Source: Bradyrhizobium sp. 141
GTDB taxonomy: Bacteria; Pseudomonadota; Alphaproteobacteria; Rhizobiales; Xanthobacteraceae
Assembly (NCBI RefSeq): GCF_023074055.1
Contig: NZ_JADPKR010000039.1
Coordinates: 54,964 to 118,963 of the forward strand
Length of the DNA: 64,000 bases
Direction: 5' to 3'
Below the pieces are notes generated by a model that saw only the letters and a list, made by a program, of their open reading frames with translations, did no database searches and was not told the origin of the DNA. The position numbers were made by a program, and so were the translations under genes. Shown piece after piece: positions 1-10,953 of the stretch (positions are counted from its first letter, which is position 1; each line of letters opens with the position of its first letter).

Positions 1-518
1 ACGGTGCGGCCGTGATGGCCCATGATGCCGGTCGCGGGATCAACCGAGAAGGTCACGATCTTCTCTGGGCTGTTGTGCGCGACGTCCTCGATGTTGACGC
101 CGCCTTCGGTCGAGACGACGAACGACACGCGCGAGGTTTCGCGGTCGACCAGGAGCGAGAGGTAGAATTCCTTGTCGATGTCCGAGCCGTCCTCGATGTA
201 GAGGCGGTTGACCTGCTTGCCGGCAGGTCCCGTCTGGATCGTCACGAGCGTGGCGCCCAGCATCTGCTTGGCGAATTCGGAGACTTCGGCGGCCGACTTG
301 GCGATGCGGACACCGCCCTTGTCGCCGGCGCTGGCTTCCTTGAACTTGCCCTTGCCGCGGCCGCCAGCGTGGATCTGGCTCTTCACAACCCAGACCGGGC
401 CCGGGAGCGCCTTTGCGGCGGCTTCCGCATCCGCGGGCTTCAGGACCGGCACGCCCTTGGAGATCGCGACGCCGAACTCGTTCAGCAGCGCTTTGGCCTG
501 ATATTCATGGATATTCAT
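1..518 (-). CDS. sucC: Succinyl-CoA synthetase (ADP-forming) beta subunit, N-terminal part
   Basis: This is the nucleotide- and succinate-binding subunit of the TCA-cycle enzyme that converts succinyl-CoA to succinate with ATP formation. About 172 residues are visible; the C-terminal CoA-ligase half lies beyond the window edge. The start MNIHEYQAK is the classic SucC N-terminus, and the ATP-grasp motif [12 protein letters not shown] follows at about residues 46-57. An AGGGAG ribosome binding site sits about 8 bases before the ATG at 518. It lies downstream of mdh on the same strand, the usual rhizobial mdh-suc order, but a hairpin terminator lies between them, so it may have its own promoter. 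Confidence 0.95.
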   Translation of the reverse strand, partial: MNIHEYQAKALLNEFGVAISKGVPVLKPADAEAAAKALPGPVWVVKSQIHAGGRGKGKFKEASAGDKGGVRIAKSAAEVSEFAKQMLGATLVTIQTGPAGKQVNRLYIEDGSDIDKEFYLSLLVDRETSRVSFVVSTEGGVNIEDVAHNSPEKIVTFSVDPATGIMGHHGRT

Positions 519-690
519 ATGGTCGCTCCCTGAACCCGCGGGCGGTGACCTCTTGGGCCCACCTCAGTCTTGTGGCTGGCATACCATATACCACAGGAAC
601 TGCAACCCGGATTCTTTGACATCGATCTCTGGACTGCCGAACCCGGAACCCCGCCAACCTTCAACACGTGATGCAGCCAGGCCCCGGAAA

Positions 691-727
691 TGAAACCGCC
701 GAAGACCGGGTTTTCGGTCTTCGGCGG
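691..727 (-). terminator. Intrinsic terminator after mdh
   Basis: A perfect 12-bp stem (696-707 with 716-727) with an 8-base loop lies just past the mdh stop. Read on the minus strand it is followed by TTTCATTT. It probably ends or attenuates the mdh transcript before sucC. Confidence 0.7.
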
Positions 728-740
728 GATTGCTTGCGCC

Positions 741-1757
<1,017 letters not shown>

Positions 1758-1834
1758 TTATCCCTTTCGCCTCCCCCGTTCAAGTCGCCGGATGCCCATT
1801 TGTCGGGCTTGCCGAGGCCTCGGGCACACAGCCC

Positions 1835-1861
1835 TGTCATTCCGGGGCGCGCGGAATGACA
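1835..1861. repeat. Short intergenic hairpin downstream of zapE
   Basis: A perfect 10-bp stem TGTCATTCCG/CGGAATGACA with a 7-base GC loop lies 17 bases past the zapE stop. It resembles the arms of the larger intergenic palindromes elsewhere in the window and could act as a 3' end hairpin. There is no clear U-tract. Confidence 0.5.
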
Positions 1862-1878
1862 GCGCTGGCAAATAGGAC

Positions 1879-3063
1879 TTAAGTCTCCACCAGACCTTTG
1901 GTGGAGCCGCTCGCGGTGGAATCCTTGCGGCCGTGGGGCAGCGCCAGATAGGATTCCGAGCTCATTTCGATCAGGCGCGAGGCGGTCCGCTTGAATTCGT
2001 TGGCCTCGTTGCCCTCATGGGCGAGGTAGAGCGAGATCGGGTTGGCGTCGGCCGACGCCATCAGCTTCACGGCATTGTCATAGAGCGCGTCGATCAGCGT
2101 GATGAAGCGCTTGGCGGCGTTGCGCTGGGAGAGATCCATCACTGGAATATGGTCGACCAGGATGGTGTGATAGTCATGCGCCAGCCTGAGGTAATCGGAT
2201 GCGCCGAGCGGCCTCTCGCAGAGGTCGGCGAACGAAAACCGCGCCACGCCGTGAGCCGAGCACGGCACGTGCAGGATGCGACCCTTGATCGAAATGTCGC
2301 GCGACTTGCATTTGGCGCCGCCCGACATTTTCGACCAGGCGCGGTCGAGCGCTGCGTCCGCATCAGCGTCCGCCGGCGTTAGCCACATCGGCACGCCCTG
2401 CAGCTTCTCCAGCCGGAAATCGGTGCGCGCATCGAGCCGCGCGACGTCCATGTGGTCGGTGATCTGCTTGATGAAGGGCAGGAACAGCGAACGGTTGAGG
2501 CCGCCTTTGTAGAGATCGTCGGGGGCGACGTTGGAGGTCGCGACCACGACGGTGCCGAGTTCGAACAATTTGGCGAACAAGCGTCCCAGGATCATCGCGT
2601 CCGCGATGTCGGTGACGTGGAATTCGTCGAAGCAGAGCAGCCAGCTCTCCTCGAAGATCGCATTCGCGGTCAGCGCGATGACGTCGCCGTCGGCGATCTC
2701 GCCGCGCGCGATGCCCTGGCGATAGTCGTAGATGCGCTCGTGCACGTCGGCCATGAATTCGTGGAAATGCGCCCGCCGCTTGTGCTCGACCGAGGCGTGC
2801 TGGAAGAACAGATCCATCAGCATGGTCTTGCCGCGGCCGACCTCGCCATGGATGTAGAGCCCGCGCGGCGCCTCGTCCTTGTCGCTGCTGAACAGGCGGC
2901 TGAGCAAGCCCTGCTTGCGCGCGGGCTTGTAGCTTGCGAGCCGCTGGTCGAGCGCCGCATAGGCCTCGACGACTTCGGCCTGCGCGGCGTCCGGCTCGAT
3001 CGCGCCGGAGGCGATCTCGGCCTGATAGGCTTCGCTGAATGGGGAACTGGGGGTCGAGAGCAT
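1879..3063 (-). CDS. zapE: AFG1/ZapE-family cell division ATPase
   Basis: ZapE is an AAA-type ATPase linked to Z-ring function in bacteria; the mitochondrial relative is AFG1/LACE1. The 394-residue product has a Walker A motif GEVGRGKT at 73-80 and a Walker B stretch LLCFDEF at about 142-148, followed by the family sequence HVTDIADAMILGRL. Its length fits the family. The start at 3063 follows a purine-rich AAGGGG. It lies upstream of mdh on the same strand with a 169-base gap, so co-transcription is possible but not shown. The cellular role is inferred from family membership. Confidence 0.9.
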   Translation of the reverse strand: MLSTPSSPFSEAYQAEIASGAIEPDAAQAEVVEAYAALDQRLASYKPARKQGLLSRLFSSDKDEAPRGLYIHGEVGRGKTMLMDLFFQHASVEHKRRAHFHEFMADVHERIYDYRQGIARGEIADGDVIALTANAIFEESWLLCFDEFHVTDIADAMILGRLFAKLFELGTVVVATSNVAPDDLYKGGLNRSLFLPFIKQITDHMDVARLDARTDFRLEKLQGVPMWLTPADADADAALDRAWSKMSGGAKCKSRDISIKGRILHVPCSAHGVARFSFADLCERPLGASDYLRLAHDYHTILVDHIPVMDLSQRNAAKRFITLIDALYDNAVKLMASADANPISLYLAHEGNEANEFKRTASRLIEMSSESYLALPHGRKDSTASGSTKGLVET

Positions 3064-3129
3064 GGCCCCTTACCGCCAGAGACGGGCGGAAATTGCAAGC
3101 CGTCAATTGGGGGACGGGGTATGCGCTTT

Positions 3130-3268
3130 CGTGTCCCGGACGCGCTGCAGCGCGCTTGCGCTGCTGCGCAGAGCCGGGACCCACTGTTTCGTGCACCGAT
3201 CGTGGAGCGATGGGCCCCGGCTCTGCAGCGCACCGCTTCGCGCTGCGCCGCGTCCGGGGCACGAGAGC
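3130..3268. repeat. Intergenic palindromic repeat, family D (copy 1)
   Basis: This is a long imperfect inverted repeat whose outer arms read about GTGTCCCGGACGC and GCGTCCGGGGCACGAG, with an inner pair built on AGAGCCGGGACCCA and TGGGCCCCGGCTCT. It sits between zapE and thpR and ends 4 bases from the thpR stop. Related copies start at 18131, 25967 and 37119. Confidence 0.85.
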
Positions 3269-3272
3269 AGCG

Positions 3273-3809
3273 CTACTCACACAGCTCGTACGCATCCTCG
3301 ACCACATACGGGCCGCCGCCCGTCGAGGCCCGCGATGAGAACAGCACAAAACGTTCGGCCATGAACGCCTTGCTCGGGAAGTAGCCGCGCAGCGAGAGAT
3401 AATCGGCGACGTCGCGGTCGGAGGCATCGTGCAGCCGTGCCAGCGTGACATGCGGGATGAATTTGCGCCCCTCTGGGTTGAGACCGATCCGCTGCATCAT
3501 GCGCTCGAGCTCGGCCTGCAATTCCATCAGCGGCTTGCTCGGCGCGATGGTCGCAACGACTGCTCTCGGTTTGCGGCCGCCAAAACTTGTCAGCCCCTGC
3601 ACCTTCACCTCGAACGGCTTGCGGTCGACGCGAAACAGCAGCGAGGCGATCTCGTTGGCCGAGACGCCGTCGATGTCGCCGATGAAGCGCAAGGTGACGT
3701 GATAATTTTCGGGATCGATCCACCGGGCGCCAGGAAGGCCACCCCTCAAGTTGGAAAGCGAATGGCCGATCTCGGCCGGAATTTCCAGACCTGTGAACAA
3801 ACGCGGCAT
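3273..3809 (-). CDS. thpR: RNA 2',3'-cyclic phosphodiesterase (2'-5' RNA ligase family)
   Basis: This is a 178-residue 2H-phosphoesterase. The two catalytic HxT motifs are visible as HVT at 37-39 (in NYHVTLRFIG) and HVT at 120-122 (in FIPHVTLAR), spaced as in the ThpR family, which opens 2',3'-cyclic phosphate RNA ends. A GGGAG ribosome binding site lies about 9 bases before the ATG at 3809. The natural substrate in this organism is unknown; the assignment rests on the two motifs and overall length. Confidence 0.9.
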   Translation of the reverse strand: MPRLFTGLEIPAEIGHSLSNLRGGLPGARWIDPENYHVTLRFIGDIDGVSANEIASLLFRVDRKPFEVKVQGLTSFGGRKPRAVVATIAPSKPLMELQAELERMMQRIGLNPEGRKFIPHVTLARLHDASDRDVADYLSLRGYFPSKAFMAERFVLFSSRASTGGGPYVVEDAYELCE

Positions 3810-3982
3810 CGTTTCGCACTCCCGATGCTTGGCTACAATCCCTGGGCAGGATCATATCCAAATTAGAGCCGGCGACGAATCACCGGTACCCTGATTCCTA
3901 TCGCAGTTGTGTGACTCTGCGAAGCATCGCACGCCTTACCCCGGTAAAACCCTGGGTATGAAGGTTTGGCGCTGCCTGCATT

Positions 3983-4627
3983 TCAACTTCGTTGCCCAGC
4001 GATCGTGCCAATGAATGCCTCCACGGTGGGCATGATGTTGCCGACGATGATGTCGACGCCGGCCGCGGTCGGATGAATGCCGTCGGGCTGGTTGAGCTTG
4101 GCGTCGGCGGCGACGCCGTCGAGGAAGAACGGGTAGAGGGGCACGTCGAATTTTTTCGCAAGCTCCGGATAAATCGAATTGAAGCGCGCGGCATAATCGG
4201 CGCCGTAGTTCGGTGGCGCCAGCATGCCGCAGAGCATAACTGGAATCTTGCGCGCCTTGAGCCGCTGGATGATGTCGGTGAGCGCGGTGCGCGCCAAATC
4301 GGGATCGATGCCGCGCAGCGCGTCGTTGGCGCCGAGCTCGACGATGACGCCTTCGGTTCCGTCAGGCACCGACCAGTCGAGCCGGTCGCGGCCGCCGGAG
4401 GTGGTGTCGCCGGACACCCCGGCATTGGTCATGTCGACCGCTATGCCTTTGGCCTGCAAGGCTTTTTGAAGTTTTTGGGGAAACGCATCCTGGGCCGGGA
4501 GGCCGAGACCGGCACTTAAGGAATCGCCGAGAACCACCAGCTTGATCGGCTTGGCCGTTGGCTGTGCCTGTGCCGACGCGTTTGTCGCAATCGTCATCAA
4601 AGCGAGCATCAACACGGCTATGTGCAT
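3983..4627 (-). CDS. Exported SGNH/GDSL esterase, TesA (arylesterase) type
   Basis: A 214-residue predicted periplasmic hydrolase. The first 19 residues form a signal peptide ending ASA. The SGNH blocks are present: GDSL with nucleophile S36, G73, GAND with N101, and the D182-G-I-H185 catalytic pair. This matches TesA-type lysophospholipase/thioesterase/arylesterase enzymes. I place the start at the methionine just before the hydrophobic segment (4627); a longer frame extends upstream but would bury the signal peptide. It is divergent from an ABC ATPase/permease pair, the same arrangement as tesA and ybbA-ybbP in E. coli, which suggests a shared envelope function. Confidence 0.88.
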   Translation of the reverse strand: MHIAVLMLALMTIATNASAQAQPTAKPIKLVVLGDSLSAGLGLPAQDAFPQKLQKALQAKGIAVDMTNAGVSGDTTSGGRDRLDWSVPDGTEGVIVELGANDALRGIDPDLARTALTDIIQRLKARKIPVMLCGMLAPPNYGADYAARFNSIYPELAKKFDVPLYPFFLDGVAADAKLNQPDGIHPTAAGVDIIVGNIMPTVEAFIGTIAGQRS

Positions 4628-4682
4628 GAACAATCCGTAACGCCTCTCGACCGCGCTATCGGAGTTGCCATATGACCGGACC

Positions 4683-5398
<716 letters not shown>

Positions 5399-5402
<4 letters not shown>

Positions 5403-7969
5403 GCACGGCGGCCGAACCCTTCGCGAAACCCGGCGGCGTCGCGCTGTCGCTGCGTTATGCGCTGCGCGAATTGCGCGGGGGCCTGCGCGGCTTCTACGTC
5501 TTCATCGCCTGCATCGCGCTCGGCGTGATGGCAATCGCCGGCGTCGGCTCGGTGTCGGCGAGCCTCTCCGACGGCCTTGCCCGCGAGGGCCGCACGCTGC
5601 TCGGCGGCGACGTCTCCTTCGTGCTGTTCCAGCGCGAAGCGAAACCTGAAGAGGTCGCCTTCCTGCGCTCGCGCGGCACCGTGTCGACCGCTGCCACCTT
5701 GCGCGGCATGGCGCGCGCGCCCGATGGCCAGCTCGCTTTGGTCGAGATGAAAGCGGTCGACGACACCTATCCCATGCTGGGTCAGCTGACGCTGGCGCCG
5801 CAGCTGGCGATGCCCGATCTGCTTGCGGAACGCGACGGCGCGTTCGGCGCCGCCGCCGATCCGACGCTGCTGGCGCGGCTGTCGCTGAAGACCGGCGATC
5901 GCGTCACCATCGGCGCGGCGACCTTCCAGATCCGCGGCACCGTCGAGGCCGAGCCCGACAAGCTCGCCGGTGGCATCGGCTTCGGCCCGCGCTTCCTGAT
6001 CAGCGAGGCGGGCCTGCGGGCCACCGGCCTGATCCAGCCCGGCAGCCTGGTGCGCTGGGTCTACCGGGTGAAGCTGCCCGATGCCGCGAACAACGAGCGC
6101 GCCACCGAAGCCTTCATCGCGGATGCGCGCAGCGCGGCGCCGCAGGCCGGCTGGGAAATCCGCAGCCGCTCCAACGCCTCGCCGCAGCTCGAGCGCAACA
6201 TCAACCGATTCACCCAATTCCTGACCCTGGTCGGCCTCGCCGCGCTGCTGGTCGGCGGTGTCGGCGTGGCCAATGCCGTGAAGAGCCATATCGACCGCCG
6301 GCTCGAAGTGATCGCGGCCCTCAAGGCCGTCGGCGCCACGGGGCGCGACGTGTTCGGCATCTATCTCGCGCAGGTTCTCCTGCTGGCAGGCATCGGCTCG
6401 GTGATCGGGCTTGCGCTCGGCGCCGCCATGCCCTTCGCGATCGTCGGCCTGTTCGGCAAGCTGCTGCCGCTCCCGGTGGTGCCAGCCGTGCATGCCGACG
6501 AACTGGCGCTGTCCTTTGTCTATGGCCTCCTGACCGCGCTCGCCTTCGGCCTGTGGCCGCTCGGACGTGTCCACGACGTGCCGGTGGCCGCCCTATTCCG
6601 CGACACCATCAGCTCGGAATGGCACCGGCCGCGCGTGGGCTATCTCGTGTTCATGGGCGTCGTGATTGCGCTGCTCGTCGCGGTCGTGATCGGGCTCTCG
6701 TTCGACAAGCGCATCGCGGCGGTGTTCGTGGCGTCCTCCGTGGTCGTGTTCGCCCTGCTGCGCGGCATCGCCGTCCTGCTGATGGCGATCGCACGGCGGC
6801 TGCCGCGGACCCGGCTGCCGATGCTGCGGCTTGCGATCGCCAACATCCACCGGCCGGGCGCGCTGACGCCCTCGGTGGTGCTGTCGCTGGGGCTCGGGCT
6901 CGCGGTGCTCGTCACCATCACCCAGATCGACGGCAATCTGCGCCGGCAGTTCCTGGCAGCCCTCCCCGATCAGGCGCCGTCGTTCTTCTTCATCGACATC
7001 CCGAGCACGCAGGCCGAGCAGTTCGACCTCTATCTGCGCCAGATCGCGCCGGGTGCGAAGGTCGAGGACGTGCCGATGCTGCGCGGACGCATCGTCGCCG
7101 CGCGCGGGCTGCGCGCCGAGGAGCTCAAGCCGACCACCGATTCCGAGTGGGTGCTGCAGAGCGACCGCGGCCTGACCTATACCGGCGAGCTGCCGAAGGG
7201 TTCCAAGGTGGTCGATGGCGAATGGTGGAGCGCGGACTATTCCGGCCCGCCGCTGGTCTCGATGGAGAAGAAGATCGCCGACGGATTGGGCCTCAATCTC
7301 GGCGACGAGGTCGTGGTCAACGTGCTCGGCCGCGACATTCCGGCCAAGATCGGCAATCTGCGCACCATCGACTGGCAGGGACTCGGCATCAACTTCGTTC
7401 TCGTGTTCTCGCCGAACGCCTTCAAGGGCGCGCCGCACACCCACATCGCGACGCTGACGGAAACGGGCGGAAATGCGGCAGGCGACGGCAAGATCATCAA
7501 ACAGGTCGCCGACGCCTATCCGATGGTGACGAGCGTGCGCGTGCGCGAGGTGATGGAGACGGTCGGCTCGGTGGTGACCAATCTGGCGCTGGCAATTCGC
7601 GGCGCCAGCGCCATCACCCTGATCTCGGCGATCCTGGTGCTCGGCGGGGCGCTCGCCGCCGGCCATCGCCACCGGGTCTATGATGCGGTGATCCTGAAGA
7701 CGCTGGGCGCGACGCGGCTGCGGCTGCTGGGCGCCTATGCGCTCGAATATCTCCTGATCGGGCTCGCCACCGCATTGTTCGGCGTGATCGCCGGCAGCAT
7801 CGCGGCCTGGATGATCGTGACGCGGCTGATGACGCTGAGCTTCGTCTGGCAGGCCGGTAGCGCGGCGGGCGTGGTGGTGGCCGCCCTGGTCGTCACGGTC
7901 GGGCTCGGGCTCGCCGGCACGCTGCTGGCGTTGAACAAAAAGCCCGCGACGGTGTTGCGGAATTTGTGA
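5399..7969 (+). CDS. FtsX-type ABC transporter permease, YbbP-like
   Basis: An 856-residue inner membrane protein. A membrane segment near residues 33-55 is followed by a periplasmic MacB-like region, a first FtsX domain at about 265-395, two more membrane segments at about 412-465, a second large periplasmic region, and a second FtsX domain at about 725-850. This duplicated layout is that of YbbP, not of the shorter LolC/E or MacB proteins. It overlaps the preceding ATPase gene by 4 bases and completes the transporter. The function of this class is poorly known; mechanotransmission or lipid/lipoprotein handling is an inference. Confidence 0.9.
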
Positions 7970-8249
7970 CAAATGGTAGCGGAGGATCAAGCCGGGCGAA
8001 ATCCCCCCGGTTTCCGCGATTAACCACGCCGCTCGTCAGGTTCGCGTCAGGATCGCCGCCAAGGGCGACATTCAGCCGCGCGTGGAAGGTTGCAGCGAAT
8101 GTGTTAGTTTCCCACATATCGAATGGGTTCGGAGCCCCGATTGTTAGCCAAAATTTAGTCGGTTGGCGTCGGTATCCGAGATAGAATTTGACGAACCGGC
8201 GGCGTGGCGACCCTCATGCCGGACCGGACCAACCAACGGGAATTCGACC

Positions 8250-9041
8250 ATGTCGGACCTAGACCGTAACTACGCTTCTCCTTTCGGCAGGGCCGCCGGG
8301 CGTGTTGACGCCGCGACGGTCGATGCCGGCCTGCGCGCCTATATGCTGCGCATCTACAACTACATGAGCGTTGGCCTGGCCATCACCGGCCTTGCCGCGC
8401 TCGGCGTCTACATGGCTGCCGTGACGGACGTGCCGACCGCGGACGCCGTCCGCGTCGGCAAGCTGTTCCTGACGCCGTTCGGCTACGCGATGTTCGTCAG
8501 CCCGCTGAAGTGGCTGTTCATGCTCGCGCCGCTCGCCATGGTGTTCGTGATCTCGGCGGGCATCAACCGTCTCGCGCCCTCGACCGCCCAGATCCTGTTC
8601 TGGGTATTCGCGGCGCTGATGGGCATCTCGCTGTCGTCGATCTTCCTGGTGTTCACGCACACCTCGATCGTTCGGGTGTTCTTCATCACCGCGGCGACCT
8701 TCGGCGCGCTCAGCCTCTACGGCTACACCACCAAGCGTGACCTGACCGGGATGGGCTCGTTCCTGTTCATGGGCCTGATCGGCATCATCATCGCGAGCCT
8801 GGTGAACCTGTTCCTGGCCAGCTCGATGCTGCAGTTCATCGTGTCGGTGGTCGGCGTGCTGGTGTTCGCGGGCCTCACCGCCTGGGACACCCAGCGGCTG
8901 AAGAACGACTACATCTACGGCTACGCCTCGGCCGGCGGTGACATCGCGGAGCGTGCGGCCATCACCGGCGCACTGTCGCTCTACCTGAACTTCATCAACC
9001 TGTTCACGCTGCTGCTGCAGCTCCTCGGCCAGCGCGACTAA
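8250..9041 (+). CDS. BAX inhibitor-1 / YccA family membrane protein
   Basis: A 263-residue protein with about seven hydrophobic segments from residue 40 onward and a family-typical C-terminal region (AGLTAWDTQRLKNDY, then a last segment rich in Leu and Phe). Family members are inner membrane proteins; some conduct calcium or interact with FtsH in bacteria. I place the start at 8250 (MSDLDRNYA) because the upstream extension has no family similarity. An intrinsic terminator follows 25 bases after the stop, so the gene is probably monocistronic. A 280-base region before it holds no gene I can support. Confidence 0.9.
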   Translation: MSDLDRNYASPFGRAAGRVDAATVDAGLRAYMLRIYNYMSVGLAITGLAALGVYMAAVTDVPTADAVRVGKLFLTPFGYAMFVSPLKWLFMLAPLAMVFVISAGINRLAPSTAQILFWVFAALMGISLSSIFLVFTHTSIVRVFFITAATFGALSLYGYTTKRDLTGMGSFLFMGLIGIIIASLVNLFLASSMLQFIVSVVGVLVFAGLTAWDTQRLKNDYIYGYASAGGDIAERAAITGALSLYLNFINLFTLLLQLLGQRD

Positions 9042-9065
9042 GCGATCAACCGAGTGAACGACATG

Positions 9066-9092
9066 AACCCCGGCCGAAAGGCCGGGGTTTTT
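9066..9092 (+). terminator. Intrinsic terminator after the BAX-inhibitor-like gene
   Basis: A 10-bp stem AACCCCGGCC/GGCCGGGGTT closed by a GAAA tetraloop is followed by a short T run. Confidence 0.88.
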
Positions 9093-9107
9093 GTTTGCGC
9101 AACACTC

Positions 9108-9192
9108 CGTCATGCCCGGGCTTGTCCCGGGCATCCACGTGCTTCGTTCCGCGGAAAAGGCGTGGATGGCCGGGACAAGCCCGGCCATGACG
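9108..9192. repeat. Intergenic palindromic repeat, family C (copy 1)
   Basis: Outer arms CGTCATGCCCGGGCTTGTCC and GGACAAGCCCGGCCATGACG flank an inner inverted pair around ATCCACG/CGTGGAT. It lies directly after the terminator at 9066-9092. Copies start at 33592 and 46003. Confidence 0.9.
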
Positions 9193-9241
9193 CATGCGGA
9201 AACGGCGTTGCTCGTGGCGACACCCCTGCTATCTTCCCTCC

Positions 9242-9772
9242 ATGTCCACACCTGAAATCAGGCCCACCACCGAGGCCGATCTTCCCGCCATCACCGCCAT
9301 CTACCAGCAGGCCGTCCGCGAGGGCACCGCGACGTTCGAGCTGGAGCCGCCGGAACTCTCGGAGATGACGCGCCGCTATCGCGTGCTGGTCGACGGCGGC
9401 TATCCCTATTTCGTCGCCATCCTCGACGGCCGCGTCGCCGGCTATGCCTATGCCGGCGCCTACCGGCCGCGGCCGGCCTATCGCTTCACGGTCGAGAACT
9501 CGATCTATCTCGACCCGTCCTTCCACCGTCGCGGCGTCGGCTCGTTGCTGCTGGAGCGGCTGATCACCGAATGCGAGGCGCGCGGCTTCCGCCAGATGAT
9601 TGCGGTGATCGGCGATTCCGCCAATGCAGGCTCGATCGGCGTGCACACCAAAGGCGGCTTCAAGATGATCGGCATCCATCCCAATGTCGGGCTGAAATTC
9701 GGCCGCTGGCTCGACACGGTGATGATGCAGCGCGACCTCGGCGAGGGCGCAAGCACGGTGCCGGGGAAGTAG
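9242..9772 (+). CDS. GNAT N-acetyltransferase, phosphinothricin/methionine-sulfone acetyltransferase type
   Basis: A 176-residue GNAT enzyme. The acetyl-CoA loop is HRRGVG at 95-100, and the stretches YPYFVAI, RPAYRFTVENSIYL and GDSANAGSI are characteristic of the PAT/MnaT branch, which acetylates L-phosphinothricin-like or methionine sulfone/sulfoximine substrates. Whether this copy confers tolerance to such compounds cannot be told from sequence. The start at 9242 (MSTPEIRP) matches the family N-terminus; the upstream in-frame extension overlaps repeat DNA. Two palindromic repeats follow, then the converging DUF2794 gene. Confidence 0.88.
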   Translation: MSTPEIRPTTEADLPAITAIYQQAVREGTATFELEPPELSEMTRRYRVLVDGGYPYFVAILDGRVAGYAYAGAYRPRPAYRFTVENSIYLDPSFHRRGVGSLLLERLITECEARGFRQMIAVIGDSANAGSIGVHTKGGFKMIGIHPNVGLKFGRWLDTVMMQRDLGEGASTVPGK

Positions 9773-9783
9773 GGTCAGCGCCT

Positions 9784-9860
9784 GTAGCCCGGGTGAGCGA
9801 AGCGATACCCGGGAACTGTGCAAGAAGAGTCCCGGATGTCGCTTCGCTCATCCGGGCTAC
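9784..9860. repeat. Intergenic palindromic repeat, family E (copy 1)
   Basis: Arms GTAGCCCGGGTGAGCGAAGC and GCTTCGCTCATCCGGGCTAC enclose a second inverted pair around CCCGG. It starts 12 bases past the acetyltransferase stop. A shorter copy lies at 61702. Confidence 0.88.
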
Positions 9861-9884
9861 GAAACGCCTCTCCACGTACACTGC

Positions 9885-9974
9885 CGTAGGGTAGGCAAAG
9901 CGGAGCGTGCCCACGATTTGCGGCGATCGAGAAAGGACGTGGGCACGGCGTTGCGCGCCTTTGCCCACCCTACG
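9885..9974. repeat. Intergenic palindromic repeat, family B (copy 1)
   Basis: Arms CGTAGGGTAGGCAAAG and CTTTGCCCACCCTACG-type sequence with an inner GTGCCCAC/GTGGGCAC pair. It is stacked next to the family E repeat between two converging genes. Other copies start at 41304, 43980, 44762, 47411 and 49890. Confidence 0.88.
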
Positions 9975-9989
9975 GCACCGGCCGTGCGG

Positions 9990-10358
9990 CTACACCACCG
10001 CCAGTTTCCGATCGATCACCAGCAGCACGCGCTCCAGCTCGTGGCCGCGGCGCAGGATCAAGCCCGTCGCCGAGATCACGCTGTACATGCCCTGCTTGCG
10101 CGCGAGCCGCGGATCCTTCTCGATGCGATAGATCGGCACTTCCGAGGCACGGCGATAGACCGAGAACACGGCGCGATCCCTGAGGAAGTCGATGGCATAG
10201 TCGCGCCACTCGCCATCGGCGACCATGCGGCCGTAGAGATTGAGAATACGGTGCAGCTCGAGGCGGTTGAACGTCACCCGGCTCGGTTGCGCATTCGCAG
10301 CGGCGGGGCGCGCCGCCGCGCGCTGCTCGCCCGGATCGGCATCCTCCGACAGACTCAT
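9990..10358 (-). CDS. DUF2794 domain-containing protein
   Basis: A 122-residue protein of a small alphaproteobacterial family with no established function. The conserved core RLELHRILNLYGRMVADGEW and YAIDFLRDRAVFSVYRR fills residues about 38-80; the first 30 residues are Ala-rich and probably disordered. No signal peptide or membrane segment is seen, so it should be cytoplasmic. I chose the ATG at 10358 because a GAGGAAG ribosome binding site sits 6 bases upstream; five extra in-frame residues are possible. It converges with the acetyltransferase gene across two palindromic repeats. Confidence 0.85.
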   Translation of the reverse strand: MSLSEDADPGEQRAAARPAAANAQPSRVTFNRLELHRILNLYGRMVADGEWRDYAIDFLRDRAVFSVYRRASEVPIYRIEKDPRLARKQGMYSVISATGLILRRGHELERVLLVIDRKLAVV

Positions 10359-10629
10359 GGAGCGCTTCCTCATCGCACGGCATGACCACGCGTCCGCGAA
10401 GACCGTCCCCGGAACCGCAGATCATGACAGTGATATGATTGCGCCAACCGTTCCCCGCCGCAAGGCCTCTTGATGGAACTCGCCCGCTCAACTTATCGGA
10501 AGCAGGGCACACGCAGGGGTGGAACTTCCTCGCGGCAAACCGTCACGGGATCGTTAGCAGGAATCATACTCTCGCCGCTTTTCCGCCCAGCGACTGCCGC
10601 CCTGCATTGCGAAAAGACTCACGTGCGTT

Positions 10630-10737
10630 GACCCGGTCCTTTCGGTTCCGGATTCCTCAGCCCCCAGCCCCCCGGGGTCGAACAGGATCGGGTCTGTACG
10701 CGCAGCAAGGAGGACCAACGCAAGTTGGTCCTTTTTT
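10630..10737 (+). ncRNA. Candidate structured small RNA ending in an intrinsic terminator
   Basis: An 11-bp helix can form between 10630-10640 and 10684-10694 (one G-U pair), enclosing a 43-base loop with its own CCCC/GGGG pairing, followed about 17 bases later by a strong terminator on the same strand. No gene on this strand lies upstream: the neighbour to the left is transcribed leftward. The transcript must therefore start within roughly 10360-10630; the 5' end is not defined. I compared it by eye with SRP RNA and tmRNA motifs and found none. The identity is unknown. Confidence 0.45.
10711..10737 (+). terminator. Strong intrinsic terminator of an orphan plus-strand transcript
   Basis: The stem GGACCAAC/GTTGGTCC is closed by a GCAA tetraloop and followed by six T residues. 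It follows no coding gene on its strand. Confidence 0.85.
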
Positions 10738-10802
10738 GTTTGTGTCGGAATGTTTCCGGCCGCGACCGACCTTCCCTCCAAACATCCGCGCGAAGACTCT
10801 CT

Positions 10803-10920
10803 CTCCTCATCCTGCGGAGCGCGCTCTTGCGCGCGTCTCGAAGGATGAAAGGCGACGCTGCATCAGCGCGGGCCTTTCATGGTTCGAGACGGCGCCAACG
10901 CGCCTCCTCACCATGAGGAG
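10803..10920. repeat. Intergenic palindromic repeat, family H
   Basis: Left arm CTCCTCATCCTGCGGAG and GTCTCGAAGGATGAAAGG are mirrored by CCTTTCATGGTTCGAGAC and GCCTCCTCACCATGAGGAG. The arms are imperfect but long. Only one copy is seen in this window. Confidence 0.75.
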
Positions 10921-10953
10921 TTAGAACGGCGTAGCGCTAGAGAGAAATTCGAA

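Larger units (their letters stand above)
10359..10953. other. Gene-poor region with RNA candidate and repeat
   Basis: This 595-base stretch between the DUF2794 and DUF1223 genes has no coding region I can support; the one long frame in it runs through a strong terminator and a palindromic repeat. It holds a structured RNA candidate on the plus strand, its terminator at 10711-10737, and a family H palindrome at 10803-10920. Confidence 0.6.

Noticed and set aside
9784..9974. Stacked palindromes as a CRISPR array
   Set aside because: They are two different single-copy palindromes side by side, without regular direct repeats and spacers, and no cas genes are present.
10521..10544. GGAAC...CGTC as a possible EcfG (general stress) promoter for the RNA candidate
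   Set aside because: The spacer is 15 bases, while EcfG promoters have 16-17, and the second element is CGTC rather than CGTT.
10439..10924. A 161-codon plus-strand frame in the gap between the DUF2794 and DUF1223 genes
   Set aside because: It runs through a strong intrinsic terminator and a palindromic repeat and has Pro/Arg-rich composition without a ribosome binding site.
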